Assembly: GCA_900546345.1 (NCBI GenBank)
Contig: URCI01000021.1
Location: 1-44,521, forward strand
Source of the DNA: an uncultured Prevotella sp.
GTDB taxonomy: Bacteria > Bacteroidota > Bacteroidia > Bacteroidales > Bacteroidaceae
Reading direction: 5' to 3'
DNA: 44,521 nt
Shown here: piece by piece, positions 17,038 through 25,713 of the stretch
How the letters are laid out: each line of letters starts with the position of its first letter
Position numbering within the stretch: the stretch's first letter is position 1
Made by a program: the position numbers and the translations under genes
The notes under the pieces: generated by a model
The model's database searches: none
What the model saw: only the letters and a program-made list of their open reading frames with translations
What the model was told of the DNA's origin: nothing

Positions 17038-18483
17038 TCAACGGAAAAGGGCATCTATTGTAATCACCTGTTGAAAGTCTCCACTGTACTCATTATGAGT
17101 TAAGCCAAAAGTCGTTATAAGCGTACTGTGTATAGCCTTTCTGCGTGGCATCATGCCGGATAGAACGTTCTGCCTGTGAACAAGAACAGAGTGGTACTGC
17201 TTGTTGACAGTGAATTCCTCATTGTAGAATTTCATCTCGCACATGTTCACGACATTATCATTCCTGTCTATCAGCATGTCAATCTGCGTGCCGTCAATAT
17301 TGTCGTCACCTTTTAGCGACCATGATGATTGCGATGTAACGACTCCGGAAATCCCAAGAGCCTGCTTTATTTGCGGAATGTGCTGAAAACATACACCCTC
17401 AAAAGCAAAGCCGCGCCAACTGTTGACTGATGGGGATGTAACATTATACTTCCAAAAGTTCTCGTCAATGATTTTCTTTCCTGCTACGAATTTAAGATAG
17501 AACATACAAAATGGATCCGTCAGCCTATAATGTGTATTGCGCCTACCCTCGCCGAAAGGAACATAACTTTCTATAAAGTCACTGGCAATAAGTGCGTCAA
17601 GCATCTTTGAAAAGCTGCCGCTGTTGTCAATGCCTGTTTTCTTCAAAAGTTCCTGCCGTGTAAAACCTGTCCTTCGGTCACTAAGAGCCTTGACTATAGT
17701 CTTCATTTCTTCGGGATTAGAAAATACTGAAGAAAAGAGCCTGTCATATTCGCTGCTCAATCTGGCTCCAGGCTTGAAGAATATGTTATCGATATTCTGT
17801 GCAAGGCTCAGAGACTTATCCATATAGCCGAGATAAAAAGGAATACCACCAAAAATCATATAACTTTGCACAATGTCGTATCTTGAGATTTTGAAGGCAT
17901 TTTGTTTAAAAAACTCTTCGCACTCATGTAGATTGAATGGGGATAGTTTAATCTCATAAGTAGTGCGCCCGTAAAGACCTCCGTGATTGTTTACAAGGTT
18001 GTCGAGCATCCAAGAGTTTGCACTGCCACAAACTAACAACATCATGTTGTCCCTGTGGCATGCCCATGTGTTCCAAAAACCTTCGAAAGCTGTGATGAAC
18101 CCAGACCGAGGTGTGTCCATCCATGGTAATTCATCAAGGAACACTACCTGTCGTGTCTTACCATCGTCCATACCTTCCAAAAGTTGTGAGAGCAAAAAGA
18201 AAGCCTCCATCCAAGAAGTCGGACACTTTTTCTTCTTCAAGCCATACGTCTGCAGTGAATAGTAGAAGTGCTTTAGTTGTTCCTTCAAACTGTTCTTCTT
18301 GCTACCTTTCTCTACTGGCGACAATCCCGCATGCCGAAATGTAATTTTTCCTTTTAAAGTCTCGTCGACAAGAAAAGTCTTTCCGACACGGCGACGACCA
18401 TATATAGCTACGAACTCTGCTTTGTTACTGTTATACAGACGTCTTAACTCTTTTATTTCCTTTTCTCTTCCTATTATATTCAT
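17038..18483 (-). CDS. AAA ATPase with C-terminal DUF234-type nuclease-like domain
   Basis: Length 481 residues. The N-terminal P-loop is YGRRRVGKTFLV (about 28-39) and Walker B is VVFLDELPWMD; a winged helix follows (KTGIDNSGSFSKMLDALIASDFIE). The C-terminal region contains GDDNIDGTQIDMLIDRNDNVVNMCEMKFYN, an E/D...EMK pattern like the PD-(D/E)xK fold of DUF234 proteins. Such proteins are scattered accessory genes in Bacteroidetes and archaea, and the role is not established; a nucleic-acid or defence role is only inferred. It has a promoter 18 bp upstream and appears to be a single gene. Confidence 0.85.
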   Translation of the reverse strand: MNIIGREKEIKELRRLYNSNKAEFVAIYGRRRVGKTFLVDETLKGKITFRHAGLSPVEKGSKKNSLKEQLKHFYYSLQTYGLKKKKCPTSWMEAFFLLSQLLEGMDDGKTRQVVFLDELPWMDTPRSGFITAFEGFWNTWACHRDNMMLLVCGSANSWMLDNLVNNHGGLYGRTTYEIKLSPFNLHECEEFFKQNAFKISRYDIVQSYMIFGGIPFYLGYMDKSLSLAQNIDNIFFKPGARLSSEYDRLFSSVFSNPEEMKTIVKALSDRRTGFTRQELLKKTGIDNSGSFSKMLDALIASDFIESYVPFGEGRRNTHYRLTDPFCMFYLKFVAGKKIIDENFWKYNVTSPSVNSWRGFAFEGVCFQHIPQIKQALGISGVVTSQSSWSLKGDDNIDGTQIDMLIDRNDNVVNMCEMKFYNEEFTVNKQYHSVLVHRQNVLSGMMPRRKAIHSTLITTFGLTHNEYSGDFQQVITIDALFR

Positions 18484-18500
18484 ATCGTTTTAATTTTCTA

Positions 18501-18508
18501 CAAAGTTA
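18501..18508 (-). promoter_or_regulatory. Promoter -7 element of the AAA/DUF234 gene
   Basis: Minus-strand TAACTTTG, exact consensus match, 18 bp before the ATG. The leader would be about 10-15 nt. Positions 18512-18727 are AT-rich and show no gene. Confidence 0.55.
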
Positions 18509-18727
18509 CTAACTTTATCAATCTGAGAAAAATAAAATGCTATTTTTTATCTCTAAATCTTATTTTATTTTATTTCCCGTCTGAACACATTTATGTTATT
18601 TACTAACTCTATTCGAAGATTTCTATCATCAAACATCCCTGATTAGACTTATACCATATCTTCCGAGCAGAAAATGCAATGTAGACGAGGCTCTTGACCG
18701 GACGTTTGGAAAAAGATCACAGAAGTT

Positions 18728-19065
18728 TTACCATGATCCAAGACTGAATTGTACGGAAATGAGAAGTTCTCTTGGCCTTAGCTCATAGCTGTTAGTAAAG
18801 ACGCCGACACCGCTATACGTGGTTACGGCATATTCCCTTTTGTTGAGAATGTTGCGGAGTATGGCACGGATTCGCATAACTTTTAAGCGCCACACAGCCG
18901 AAGCATCCATGAAAAAGGTGTTGACGGATGGCGATGACACTATCTCGTTATGATAGAATGCACCGCTCCAAGTGAGATCCACGTTGCTAATAGTGGAAGT
19001 GAGGGACAGTCGCTGTGTCCAGTCAAAGAGGTTATCGCTCCAACTATATGGAGTTATATGGAGGG
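18728..19065 (-). pseudogene. C-terminal stub of an outer-membrane barrel gene
   Basis: An open frame of about 110 codons with no usable start ends at 18728; an in-frame TAA lies just upstream near 19066. The translation (DLTWSGAFYHNE, RIRAILRNILNKREY, RPRELLISVQFSL) has the strand pattern and terminal aromatic strand of CarboxypepD_reg/OMP_b-brl proteins. It aligns by eye with the end of the barrel protein at 30660-33452 (VKLTVFDLLHQLTNTRY...MLSLAWKF). The rest of the gene (over 2 kb) is missing, so this is a deletion remnant. Confidence 0.6.
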
Positions 19066-19120
19066 GGCGACTTTCTTAAAGGACCGAACAAGGTTTATAC
19101 AAATCTTCAGCCCATACGGC

Positions 19121-19579
19121 TCACTCAAAATTTATAATGATACTAATTTTTGATTTAACATTTTTTCCGTTCTTTTTTGCCGGCTTCCATTTTGGCATAG
19201 ATTTGACAATGTTTTCGTTCAATGATGGGTTTGTGGACTTTACAATTTTATAATTTGACAAATTGCCTTTCTTGCCGACCTCAAAACTTACTATAACTTT
19301 CCCAAATACATTATCACCTCTCCTTAATAATGTTTCATGAACCTCCTTTGCTAAATATTTTTTCAGTTCAATGCTTCCTCCTTGAAATTCAGGCATTTCT
19401 CCATTATTTAACATACCCGTTTGGGGTGACGTTGGCGCTTGTGACTCAACTAAAATTGGATGACTGAATTTCCAATCATTTTGCGCATTCTCATTCTGAG
19501 CACGTGCAGACAGGTCAAAACACATAAAAAGTATCAGAACGAATACTTTTACACGAACTAGGCTAAATATCTTTTTCAT
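19121..19579 (-). CDS. Small TonB C-terminal domain protein
   Basis: Length 152 residues. The N-terminus is a hydrophobic export segment (about 9-26, ending SARAQ). The C-terminal half is a TonB_C fold: MPEFQGGSIELKKYLAKEV, then GKVIVSFEVGKKGNLSNYKIVKS, then MPKWKPAKKNGKNVKSKISI. The usual TonB N-terminal cytoplasmic segment and long Pro-rich spacer are absent, so coupling to ExbBD is doubtful. Many Bacteroidetes carry such short secreted TonB_C proteins, often without known function. It lies beside the barrel-gene stub, so it may be a survivor of a lost envelope operon. Base composition is AT-rich compared with the core genes. Confidence 0.75.
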   Translation of the reverse strand: MKKIFSLVRVKVFVLILFMCFDLSARAQNENAQNDWKFSHPILVESQAPTSPQTGMLNNGEMPEFQGGSIELKKYLAKEVHETLLRRGDNVFGKVIVSFEVGKKGNLSNYKIVKSTNPSLNENIVKSMPKWKPAKKNGKNVKSKISIIINFE

Positions 19580-20280
19580 TTTTAAATCTAATGAGTTATT
19601 TTATTTTGAATCAAAATTAAGTATAATATCCTTGAAATACAAATAATACAACATTATATAACTACATTTGATATTATTTAAAAATCTATGATCATCACAA
19701 ATACGAAAATTCTACCAGCAGAGATTTTTCACAGAATTCCAGAAAATTCGCCCTGATAATCCATAACTTCAGAGGTAGCAAAAAGTAAGATAAAATTTGT
19801 AATCACAATTTTCTATTTCGGCTCGTATCTATGGCCAATTAAGAGAAAAATACCTACTAACTTAGCGACCATCATTTTATGAAAGTTTTAAATTGATCCT
19901 CAATTTTATACTAACTGATTATCCTTATAAAGAATAAAAAGCAAAGGGGAAGCAAGACAATTAAACTCAATTAGAAATTCGTTATTTCAGAAGCGAGAGC
20001 ATTGAGGCATATATTTATCACTTCAAATTCACGATCTATTGCTTTCAAAAACACGCCAATCAAAACTTTATATTGTTAAATATATTAATTTCCTATAGAC
20101 TTTTAAATAAAAATGGGACTTAACCCAAATAACATGGATGATGCCGAGACTTTAAAATTAATGCATAAGGTCATGCCTTATAATCCAATTGAATTATCAG
20201 AATGAATCTTCTGTAATTGCTTTTTTCCAAATACTCTGTTAAGCCATAAGAGAAAGACCTGGCAGAAATATCCAGACGCG
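19580..20280. other. AT-rich gap with no recognisable gene
   Basis: About 700 bp with frequent stops in all frames. The longest sensible stretch is about 30 codons on the minus strand near 19965-20065. No promoter, tRNA, repeat family or IS end was identified. It is probably decayed accessory DNA. Confidence 0.5.
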
Positions 20281-20284
20281 ACAC

Positions 20285-20319
20285 GGGGCTGTGTCAAAAA
20301 TCCACTTTAACACAGCCCC
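20285..20319. terminator. GC-rich hairpin after the nitroreductase gene
   Basis: Perfect 10-bp arms GGGGCTGTGT (20285-20294) and ACACAGCCCC (20310-20319) with a 15-nt loop, 14 bp past the nitroreductase stop. There is no T-run on the minus side, so it is a weak terminator candidate. The arm also looks like some insertion-sequence ends, but no partner end is seen. Confidence 0.45.
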
Positions 20320-20333
20320 GCAAGCCGAATCAC

Positions 20334-21119
20334 TTATCCCCGCTCTGCATAACGCTTATAGCGAAGACGCGCCATGCCAAAGGCCATCAGCGCCTGCACC
20401 TTCTGCTTCACGCCGAAGAGTTCCTTCACTCTCTCCGGATCTGCTAAGGCTGTAGCGGTCATGACGAAGCCCATGTAGAACTGGCTCACGCCTAAGCTCT
20501 GCGCCATCAGCGAGGCATTCTCGTAAGCAAGATTGCAGTCGGCTGCTCCGAAACTATGATCAGAGGCAAACGCCATCACATAGGGTGCACCGCGAAGAAT
20601 GATGTCCTTGCCATGTTCAAAAGACTGACGTGCGCCACTAACCACGCCCGCATAGTTGGGGCCAAGGATGTCAAGATGCTCGCCAAGGGTGTCGATGGTG
20701 AAGCGGATGATGTCGGTGATCTTTTCCGGATCGTTGATGACATTCAGTTCCACCAATTGGTTATTGCCGGCAGTGGGCGCGTAGAGGGCAGCCTCACGCA
20801 TCATGGCAATGGCGTCAGCGGGCACTTCCTTCTTGAGGAACGTGCGGTTGGACCGGCGCGCATGGATCAGGTTCATCAGTTGCTCAGGCGATGGCATCTG
20901 CTGATAGTCGATCTCATGAAGACGCTCCGGCGGGAAGCACTCATGCTCGATGGAGTTAGTGGGGCAAACGTCAACGCAATGTCCGCACTTGATACAGGTC
21001 TCAGGATTTACAATGGTGACCGGCGTGCGTGGCGCCGACTGACGAAAGATGCCCACGGGGCACACTGCCACGCAACTACCACATTTGATACATGTCTCAG
21101 GATTGATATGAATCTGCAT
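20334..21119 (-). CDS. Nitroreductase-family protein with N-terminal 2[4Fe-4S] ferredoxin
   Basis: Length 261 residues. Two CxxCxxCxxxC clusters (C10, C13, C16, C20 and C42, C45, C48, C52) each bind a 4Fe-4S centre. A nitroreductase domain follows from about residue 80, with RRSNRTF (FMN phosphate contact), APTAGNNQ and GMARLRYKR near the end. Together this predicts a cytoplasmic flavoprotein fed by ferredoxin-type electrons instead of NAD(P)H directly. The substrate is unknown; nitroaromatics and quinones are family options. Promoter 21202-21230; monocistronic. Confidence 0.9.
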   Translation of the reverse strand: MQIHINPETCIKCGSCVAVCPVGIFRQSAPRTPVTIVNPETCIKCGHCVDVCPTNSIEHECFPPERLHEIDYQQMPSPEQLMNLIHARRSNRTFLKKEVPADAIAMMREAALYAPTAGNNQLVELNVINDPEKITDIIRFTIDTLGEHLDILGPNYAGVVSGARQSFEHGKDIILRGAPYVMAFASDHSFGAADCNLAYENASLMAQSLGVSQFYMGFVMTATALADPERVKELFGVKQKVQALMAFGMARLRYKRYAERG

Positions 21120-21201
21120 AATATTTTTGATTAAAGGGTGATACGAAAAGGGAATGATCTGTCAAGTCAACAGCACACTGTTGCCTTGATGCTAACTGTT
21201 G

Positions 21202-21230
21202 CAAAGATACTATATTATTTTGAAAAGCAA
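21202..21230 (-). promoter_or_regulatory. Promoter of the ferredoxin-nitroreductase gene
   Basis: Minus strand: TTG (21230-21228), an 18-bp spacer, TATCTTTG (21209-21202). It is a good -33/-7 pair, giving a leader of about 75 nt. Confidence 0.65.
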
Positions 21231-21426
21231 AGCACACCTCCATTTCTTTTTTATATCGTTTGCATTCTTATCTTTGTTTTGTCTTATAAACTGACAAAAA
21301 AGTGGGCACGAGAAGGCGTTCTTTTTCAGCAACAGCACAAATTGCCGTGATTTTTCGATTTTCAGCCATTTTTATAAATAGCTGACAAATAGCGTTTTAC
21401 ATTTTACTCTCTACACACGTCTAAAG

Positions 21427-21482
21427 AAAACGGTGGTTTGATGAAAAATTCTCTAGAGAATTTTTCATCAAACCACCGTTTT
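21427..21482. repeat. 56-bp perfect palindrome with no loop
   Basis: Two 28-bp arms meet at CTCT|AGAG (centre 21454/21455) with no mismatch. The outer part is AAAACGGTGGTTTGATG. A separate copy of ACCACCGTTTT follows at about 21517, inside a second nested set of inverted repeats (21499-21507 with 21533-21541, and GGCGAA/TTCGCC at about 21527-21554). It lies between the GDPD gene end and the nitroreductase promoter. The rest of 21120-21687 holds no supportable gene. Confidence 0.95.
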
Positions 21483-21687
21483 TATCTTGTCTATCCACTG
21501 AGATGACCACAAAAAACCACCGTTTTGGCGAAGTCATCTCACCATATTCGCCATCAAAACTCTATTTTTTGTCGTTTTCGGGGCAGTGAACTCACCAAAT
21601 CAGTCTACCGCGCGCTCTAGATTGAAACTATTTCCCGACATACTTTTGTCAAGAATATCTCCAATATACCATGAACTACTTCACGCC

Positions 21688-22449
21688 CTATTTGGCGAGT
21701 TTCATGGCCTCAACGGGCTTGTTGGTGGTGATGAAGTCGACCCCTGCCTTGATAAAGTCATCCACGTCGTCGAGGTCATCAATGGTCCACACGTTGACCG
21801 TCAGTCCGAGGTCATGCGCCTGCTTGATCCATTCGGGATGCACGGCAAAGGCAGGACCGGCATAGTCGATGCCCGACATGCCCTTCTCCTTGATTACTTT
21901 CGGCTCCACGTCACTGCCTAGATAGCTGACGTTCTTGGCGCCGGCAGCGACCAGACGCTCACAAGCCTTCATGCTGAAAGAGATGTATTCCACTTGCTGC
22001 GCCATGCCCTCGTCAGCCACCATCTTCACAACAGCGTCGACACAGCGGTCTTCATCGGCCTGCACCTTGTGGGGCTTGATCTCCAGGATGAGCTGCGTGC
22101 CCTGGCAGCGCTGTTTGCCGTCTTCGAGATACTGCTTGAGCGTAGAGATCGTCTCGCCGTTTTTCAGCTTTTTGTCTTTGATGTCCTTATACTTAGCCGT
22201 CTCGATAGTCACTCCCCCAATCTCGGAATTGTGGTTCACCACGAGCTGGTTGTCCTGAGTGATCCACACGTCGAACTCTGAGCCATAAGCCCCGATGTGA
22301 TGCGTAGCCTCCAACGAGGCGATAGAGTTCTGGGCACTTCCGGCCAGCGTCCAATAGCCGCGATGGGCGATGATACGTGTTCCGGCAGATGCCACGGCAG
22401 CGAACATAGCCACCACTGCCACCATTACAAACTTAAGCGTCTTATTCAT
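21688..22449 (-). CDS. Secreted glycerophosphodiester phosphodiesterase
   Basis: Hydrolyses glycerophosphodiesters to glycerol-3-phosphate and an alcohol, in the periplasm. Length 253 residues with a signal peptide (hydrophobic 7-20, cleavage near ASAG). Catalytic and metal residues are HRGYW (H29, R30), EFDVWITQD (E58, D60) and VVNHNSE (H73); EIKPHK carries the later conserved Glu. The C-terminal GLTVNVWTIDD...GVDFITTNKP block is typical. It lies 23 bp after the TonB-dependent receptor gene, suggesting that the receptor brings in, or the operon uses, a phosphodiester such as a glycerophospholipid head group (inference). Confidence 0.92.
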   Translation of the reverse strand: MNKTLKFVMVAVVAMFAAVASAGTRIIAHRGYWTLAGSAQNSIASLEATHHIGAYGSEFDVWITQDNQLVVNHNSEIGGVTIETAKYKDIKDKKLKNGETISTLKQYLEDGKQRCQGTQLILEIKPHKVQADEDRCVDAVVKMVADEGMAQQVEYISFSMKACERLVAAGAKNVSYLGSDVEPKVIKEKGMSGIDYAGPAFAVHPEWIKQAHDLGLTVNVWTIDDLDDVDDFIKAGVDFITTNKPVEAMKLAK

Positions 22450-22472
22450 ATTTGTCTAAATGATAGTAAAGA

Positions 22473-25400
22473 TTAGAATTCATATCTGAGTCCCAACTGG
22501 AACTGATAAGGGTTTCCATTGCCTTTGGCCACGCCAGCGTTGGTATTGACACGGTAGACAAACTCCTTGTTCTGTGCGTCAAAGCCTTTGACCGTATAGA
22601 TGTACACGTTGCTCAGGTTGCGTCCCACGCCCCAGTCTTTGTTGAGGAAGTTGGCCACATTGAAGAGGTCGAGAGAGAGGTCGAGCTTGTGGGCCTTGTA
22701 GAGCTTGATGCTCTTGCCGAGGTGGAAGTCAAAGACACCATAGAAACCGTTGACGCCACCGTTGCGCTCTGCAACCTTGCCAAAGCTGTTGCGGATGTAT
22801 TTCTTGACACTGCCGCGCACGTCGGGGTTTTCAAGAATGGCGTTGATGCCATCCTTGAGATACTGCGGTGTGGAGCTGCTGTTGGGATCGTAGATATAAG
22901 CCAGGTCGTTGGTGGAGACAAAGTCGCCGTTGATGTTGCCATTGACAACCAGCGAGTAGCGCGTGCCGCCGATGCCAGAGAAGCGCAGACCGGCGTTGAA
23001 GCCCCAGAAAGAAGGCGAGGTGACATAAGCCACCACCTTATGGCGCCACTGGTTGTTGCTATAGTCCATCTTGCTCATGTCGCGCGGATCATCCACCACC
23101 ATCTTCACGAGCGTGGAGGTGTTGGCCACATCACCGTTATAGGTGATATTGTCCTTGGTATCGTTCCAGGTGTAGCTCACACTCAGCTCACCATCGCGGA
23201 AGTAGCGCCATGCCGCATCCAAGACCACGGCGAACTGGTTGACCTTGCCGTCGCTGTTGAGTTCGAGCACACGGCCGAGTTCTGTGGTCTTGCGTCCGTT
23301 CATCCAGTTCACAGCACCGTTGGATGTGTTGATGCTCTCTGCCGGCACATAGACGCCACGATTGGCCTCGTTGGCCAGACGGAAGTAAGGCTCGTCGACC
23401 ATGTTCTTGTCGCGATAGAGATAGTTGTGGCGGGCCAACGTTGTGTAGAAGGCAGCTCCCACTTTCAAACGGTCGTTGAAGTAGTGGGTATAGGAGAAGT
23501 TGGCCTTGTAGATCGTTGGCACCTGAGCGTTGCTGCCGTTGCAGTTGATGGTGTAGGTCTTTTCGATGTTGGGGTTGTTGAACAGGTCGAGACCGGGAGC
23601 CGTAGACGGATCCTGACGGTAAGACGCAAAGTCAGGTGTCGGCACATACGTGCTCTGGATATCGACTGTGGCAATGCGCGATCCGTCGAAGACCATGTTG
23701 TTGACCATTGCATAGTTGTTGATATCAGAAGCGAAGATACCTGCACCGATCTTGAAGATGTCGGTGTGGCGGTCAGCAACGTCCCAGGTCAACTGCAGAC
23801 GGGGCTGCACGAGGAAGAGGCTGAGTCCACGGTTGGTCTTCACACCGAGCGTGCGGTAAGCAGTCTCGTTGAAATTGCCTTTGTCGAGGTAACTGGCATC
23901 GTCGATACGCAGGCCACCCATGAAGGTCAGGCCCGGCGAGAGCGTGGTGACAGCCTGGGCATAGATGCCGGCATTGACGATCCGCTCCTTGACATGCTGT
24001 GCGTCCTCATCAGCGGTGAGATAGATGTCACGGGCATAGCGGTAAGGAGTAAGATTCTCGAAGTTGTCGAGCCCGGTGAAATAAAAGCGTCCGTTGGTCT
24101 CACTGCCATAGCGGCTGTTGAGATGGCTGTACATCAGGTCTACGCCGAAGGTGTAGTTGACCTTGCCCTTGGTGAGCAGCAGGTTGTCGATGAGCTGATA
24201 GACATTGTCATGGAAGTTTTCCGGCGTGAAGCGCTGCCCGCCGAGCTGGATGGTTGTGGAGACTTCCTTTCCGCCGACCGAGGAGGTGACACCCTCCACG
24301 ATGGCACGTGGGATATTGCTGGAAGGCAGGAAGCTATTTGGCTTGGTCTCTTCCATGGAGTGCATCCACTGTGCCTTGAGTTCGTTGGTCATCGAAGGAC
24401 TGAGGATAGAGCGCAGGGTAGCCATGAGGCTGTTGTCGGAAGTGTTGCAGTCGGAATAGCTCTCCAAAAGATTGATGGAGCTGTTGTCGCCCTGGGAATA
24501 GGGCATCTTGTTATAGTTGAAGTTGTCACGCACGGTGAGCAGGTTGGTAGGACTGAGCTGCCAGTCGACACGGGCAAAGACAGCGTCGGTGTTTGACTTC
24601 TTGTCAAAGGAGCCATATTCCTGCTGTGTGGTGCTCAGGCCATATTTGTTCTGTGCGATGGAGACATAGCGCTGCAAGGTTTCGGGCGAGAGGTTATAGC
24701 GCACCTGGTCGCTCTCGTTGCGCAGGTCGGCAATGCGCAGGGGCTGTGTGTCGCGCTGATGGTCCCATGCTACGAAGAAGTGCATACGGTCCTTGATGAT
24801 CGGGCCGCCGAGCGAGAAGCCATACTGATAGGTCGAGAAGTCACTGTTGCGTTTATTGCCAAGGATGTCCTTGTCGCTTGACAGCCAGTCAGCCCGCATA
24901 TAGCCAAAGGCAGAACCGTGGAGTTGGTTGGTACCCGACTTCGACACGGCGTTGATGAGTCCGCCGCCGGCGCGTCCGTAAGTCACGTCATAGGCGTTGG
25001 TCACCACTTTAAACTCCTTGATGGCCTCCATGGTCAGTGCGTAAGGGCTGCCTTTGCGCATGTTGGCGGCACCGCCTGAGATGGGGTTTTTGCTCGACAT
25101 GCCGTCGATGTTGAATCCAGTGGAAGAAGCAAGCTGTCCACTGAGCTGATGACCATTTGAAAGAGGAGAAAGGTCCATCAGGTTGGTGAAGTTACGGCCG
25201 TTGACCGGCAGATGCTTCATGTCTTGCTCTGAGATCGTGGTCGAGGCACCTTCCGACTCCACTCCTTTTTTCAGAGAGTTGGCGATGACCTCCACTTCCT
25301 GGATGTCGCTGGCCGTCTCGCTCATCTTGAAGTTGACGCGCAGCGCATCGCCCTGGTTGAGCGTGAAGCCTGACTTTTTTTGGTCGCCATAGCCGATATA

Positions 25401-25655
25401 CTTTGCAGTGATCGTGTAGGGCTTGCCCAAAGGCACCTCGCGAAAACTGTAGGTACCGTCGGAACGGGTTGGCGTAGACAGAGAAAAACCTGTAGATTCA
25501 TTCTTCACTGTGACGACGGCTCCAATGACCGGCTGGCCTTGTTCGTCAACAACTTTGCCGTTGACAGTGGCCAGCACATTTTGTCCCCAAGAGGCCACGG
25601 AGCCCCCTAACATCATTGCTGTAGACAGCAATAATGTCTGAATGCGTGTTTCCAT
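22473..25655 (-). CDS. TonB-dependent receptor, Oar-like
   Basis: Outer-membrane transporter of 1060 residues. A signal peptide (about 1-24) is followed by a CarboxypepD_reg domain (about 30-110, VNGKVVDEQGQPVIGAVV), a plug (about 140-255, with LPVNGRNFTNLMDLSPL and NAVSKSGTNQLHGSAFGYMR) and a large beta-barrel ending in a C-terminal aromatic (YQFQLGLRYEF). The NAVSKSGTNxxHG block is characteristic of Oar/Cna-B-type receptors, not of SusC. The substrate is unknown; the linked phosphodiesterase gives the only hint. It is second in a three-gene minus-strand operon (58 bp after the secreted protein gene, 23 bp before the GDPD gene). Confidence 0.9.
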   Translation of the reverse strand: METRIQTLLLSTAMMLGGSVASWGQNVLATVNGKVVDEQGQPVIGAVVTVKNESTGFSLSTPTRSDGTYSFREVPLGKPYTITAKYIGYGDQKKSGFTLNQGDALRVNFKMSETASDIQEVEVIANSLKKGVESEGASTTISEQDMKHLPVNGRNFTNLMDLSPLSNGHQLSGQLASSTGFNIDGMSSKNPISGGAANMRKGSPYALTMEAIKEFKVVTNAYDVTYGRAGGGLINAVSKSGTNQLHGSAFGYMRADWLSSDKDILGNKRNSDFSTYQYGFSLGGPIIKDRMHFFVAWDHQRDTQPLRIADLRNESDQVRYNLSPETLQRYVSIAQNKYGLSTTQQEYGSFDKKSNTDAVFARVDWQLSPTNLLTVRDNFNYNKMPYSQGDNSSINLLESYSDCNTSDNSLMATLRSILSPSMTNELKAQWMHSMEETKPNSFLPSSNIPRAIVEGVTSSVGGKEVSTTIQLGGQRFTPENFHDNVYQLIDNLLLTKGKVNYTFGVDLMYSHLNSRYGSETNGRFYFTGLDNFENLTPYRYARDIYLTADEDAQHVKERIVNAGIYAQAVTTLSPGLTFMGGLRIDDASYLDKGNFNETAYRTLGVKTNRGLSLFLVQPRLQLTWDVADRHTDIFKIGAGIFASDINNYAMVNNMVFDGSRIATVDIQSTYVPTPDFASYRQDPSTAPGLDLFNNPNIEKTYTINCNGSNAQVPTIYKANFSYTHYFNDRLKVGAAFYTTLARHNYLYRDKNMVDEPYFRLANEANRGVYVPAESINTSNGAVNWMNGRKTTELGRVLELNSDGKVNQFAVVLDAAWRYFRDGELSVSYTWNDTKDNITYNGDVANTSTLVKMVVDDPRDMSKMDYSNNQWRHKVVAYVTSPSFWGFNAGLRFSGIGGTRYSLVVNGNINGDFVSTNDLAYIYDPNSSSTPQYLKDGINAILENPDVRGSVKKYIRNSFGKVAERNGGVNGFYGVFDFHLGKSIKLYKAHKLDLSLDLFNVANFLNKDWGVGRNLSNVYIYTVKGFDAQNKEFVYRVNTNAGVAKGNGNPYQFQLGLRYEF

Positions 25656-25713
25656 AAGAATATAAAAGAGTTATGTGATTGTAGTTATCGTGAATGGCAA
25701 TCTAGTCGTGCTG

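Noticed and set aside
20285..20319. Insertion-sequence end
   Set aside because: Only one pair of arms 35 bp across; no transposase frame and no matching distant end.
21138..21350. 70-codon plus-strand frame with one hydrophobic stretch
   Set aside because: It covers the nitroreductase promoter on the other strand and has no supporting context.
22689..24596. 635-codon open frame antisense to the TonB-dependent receptor
   Set aside because: It is a mirror of a GC-rich coding frame; its translation is V/D/E/H-rich with no domain, and the minus-strand gene has clear motifs throughout.
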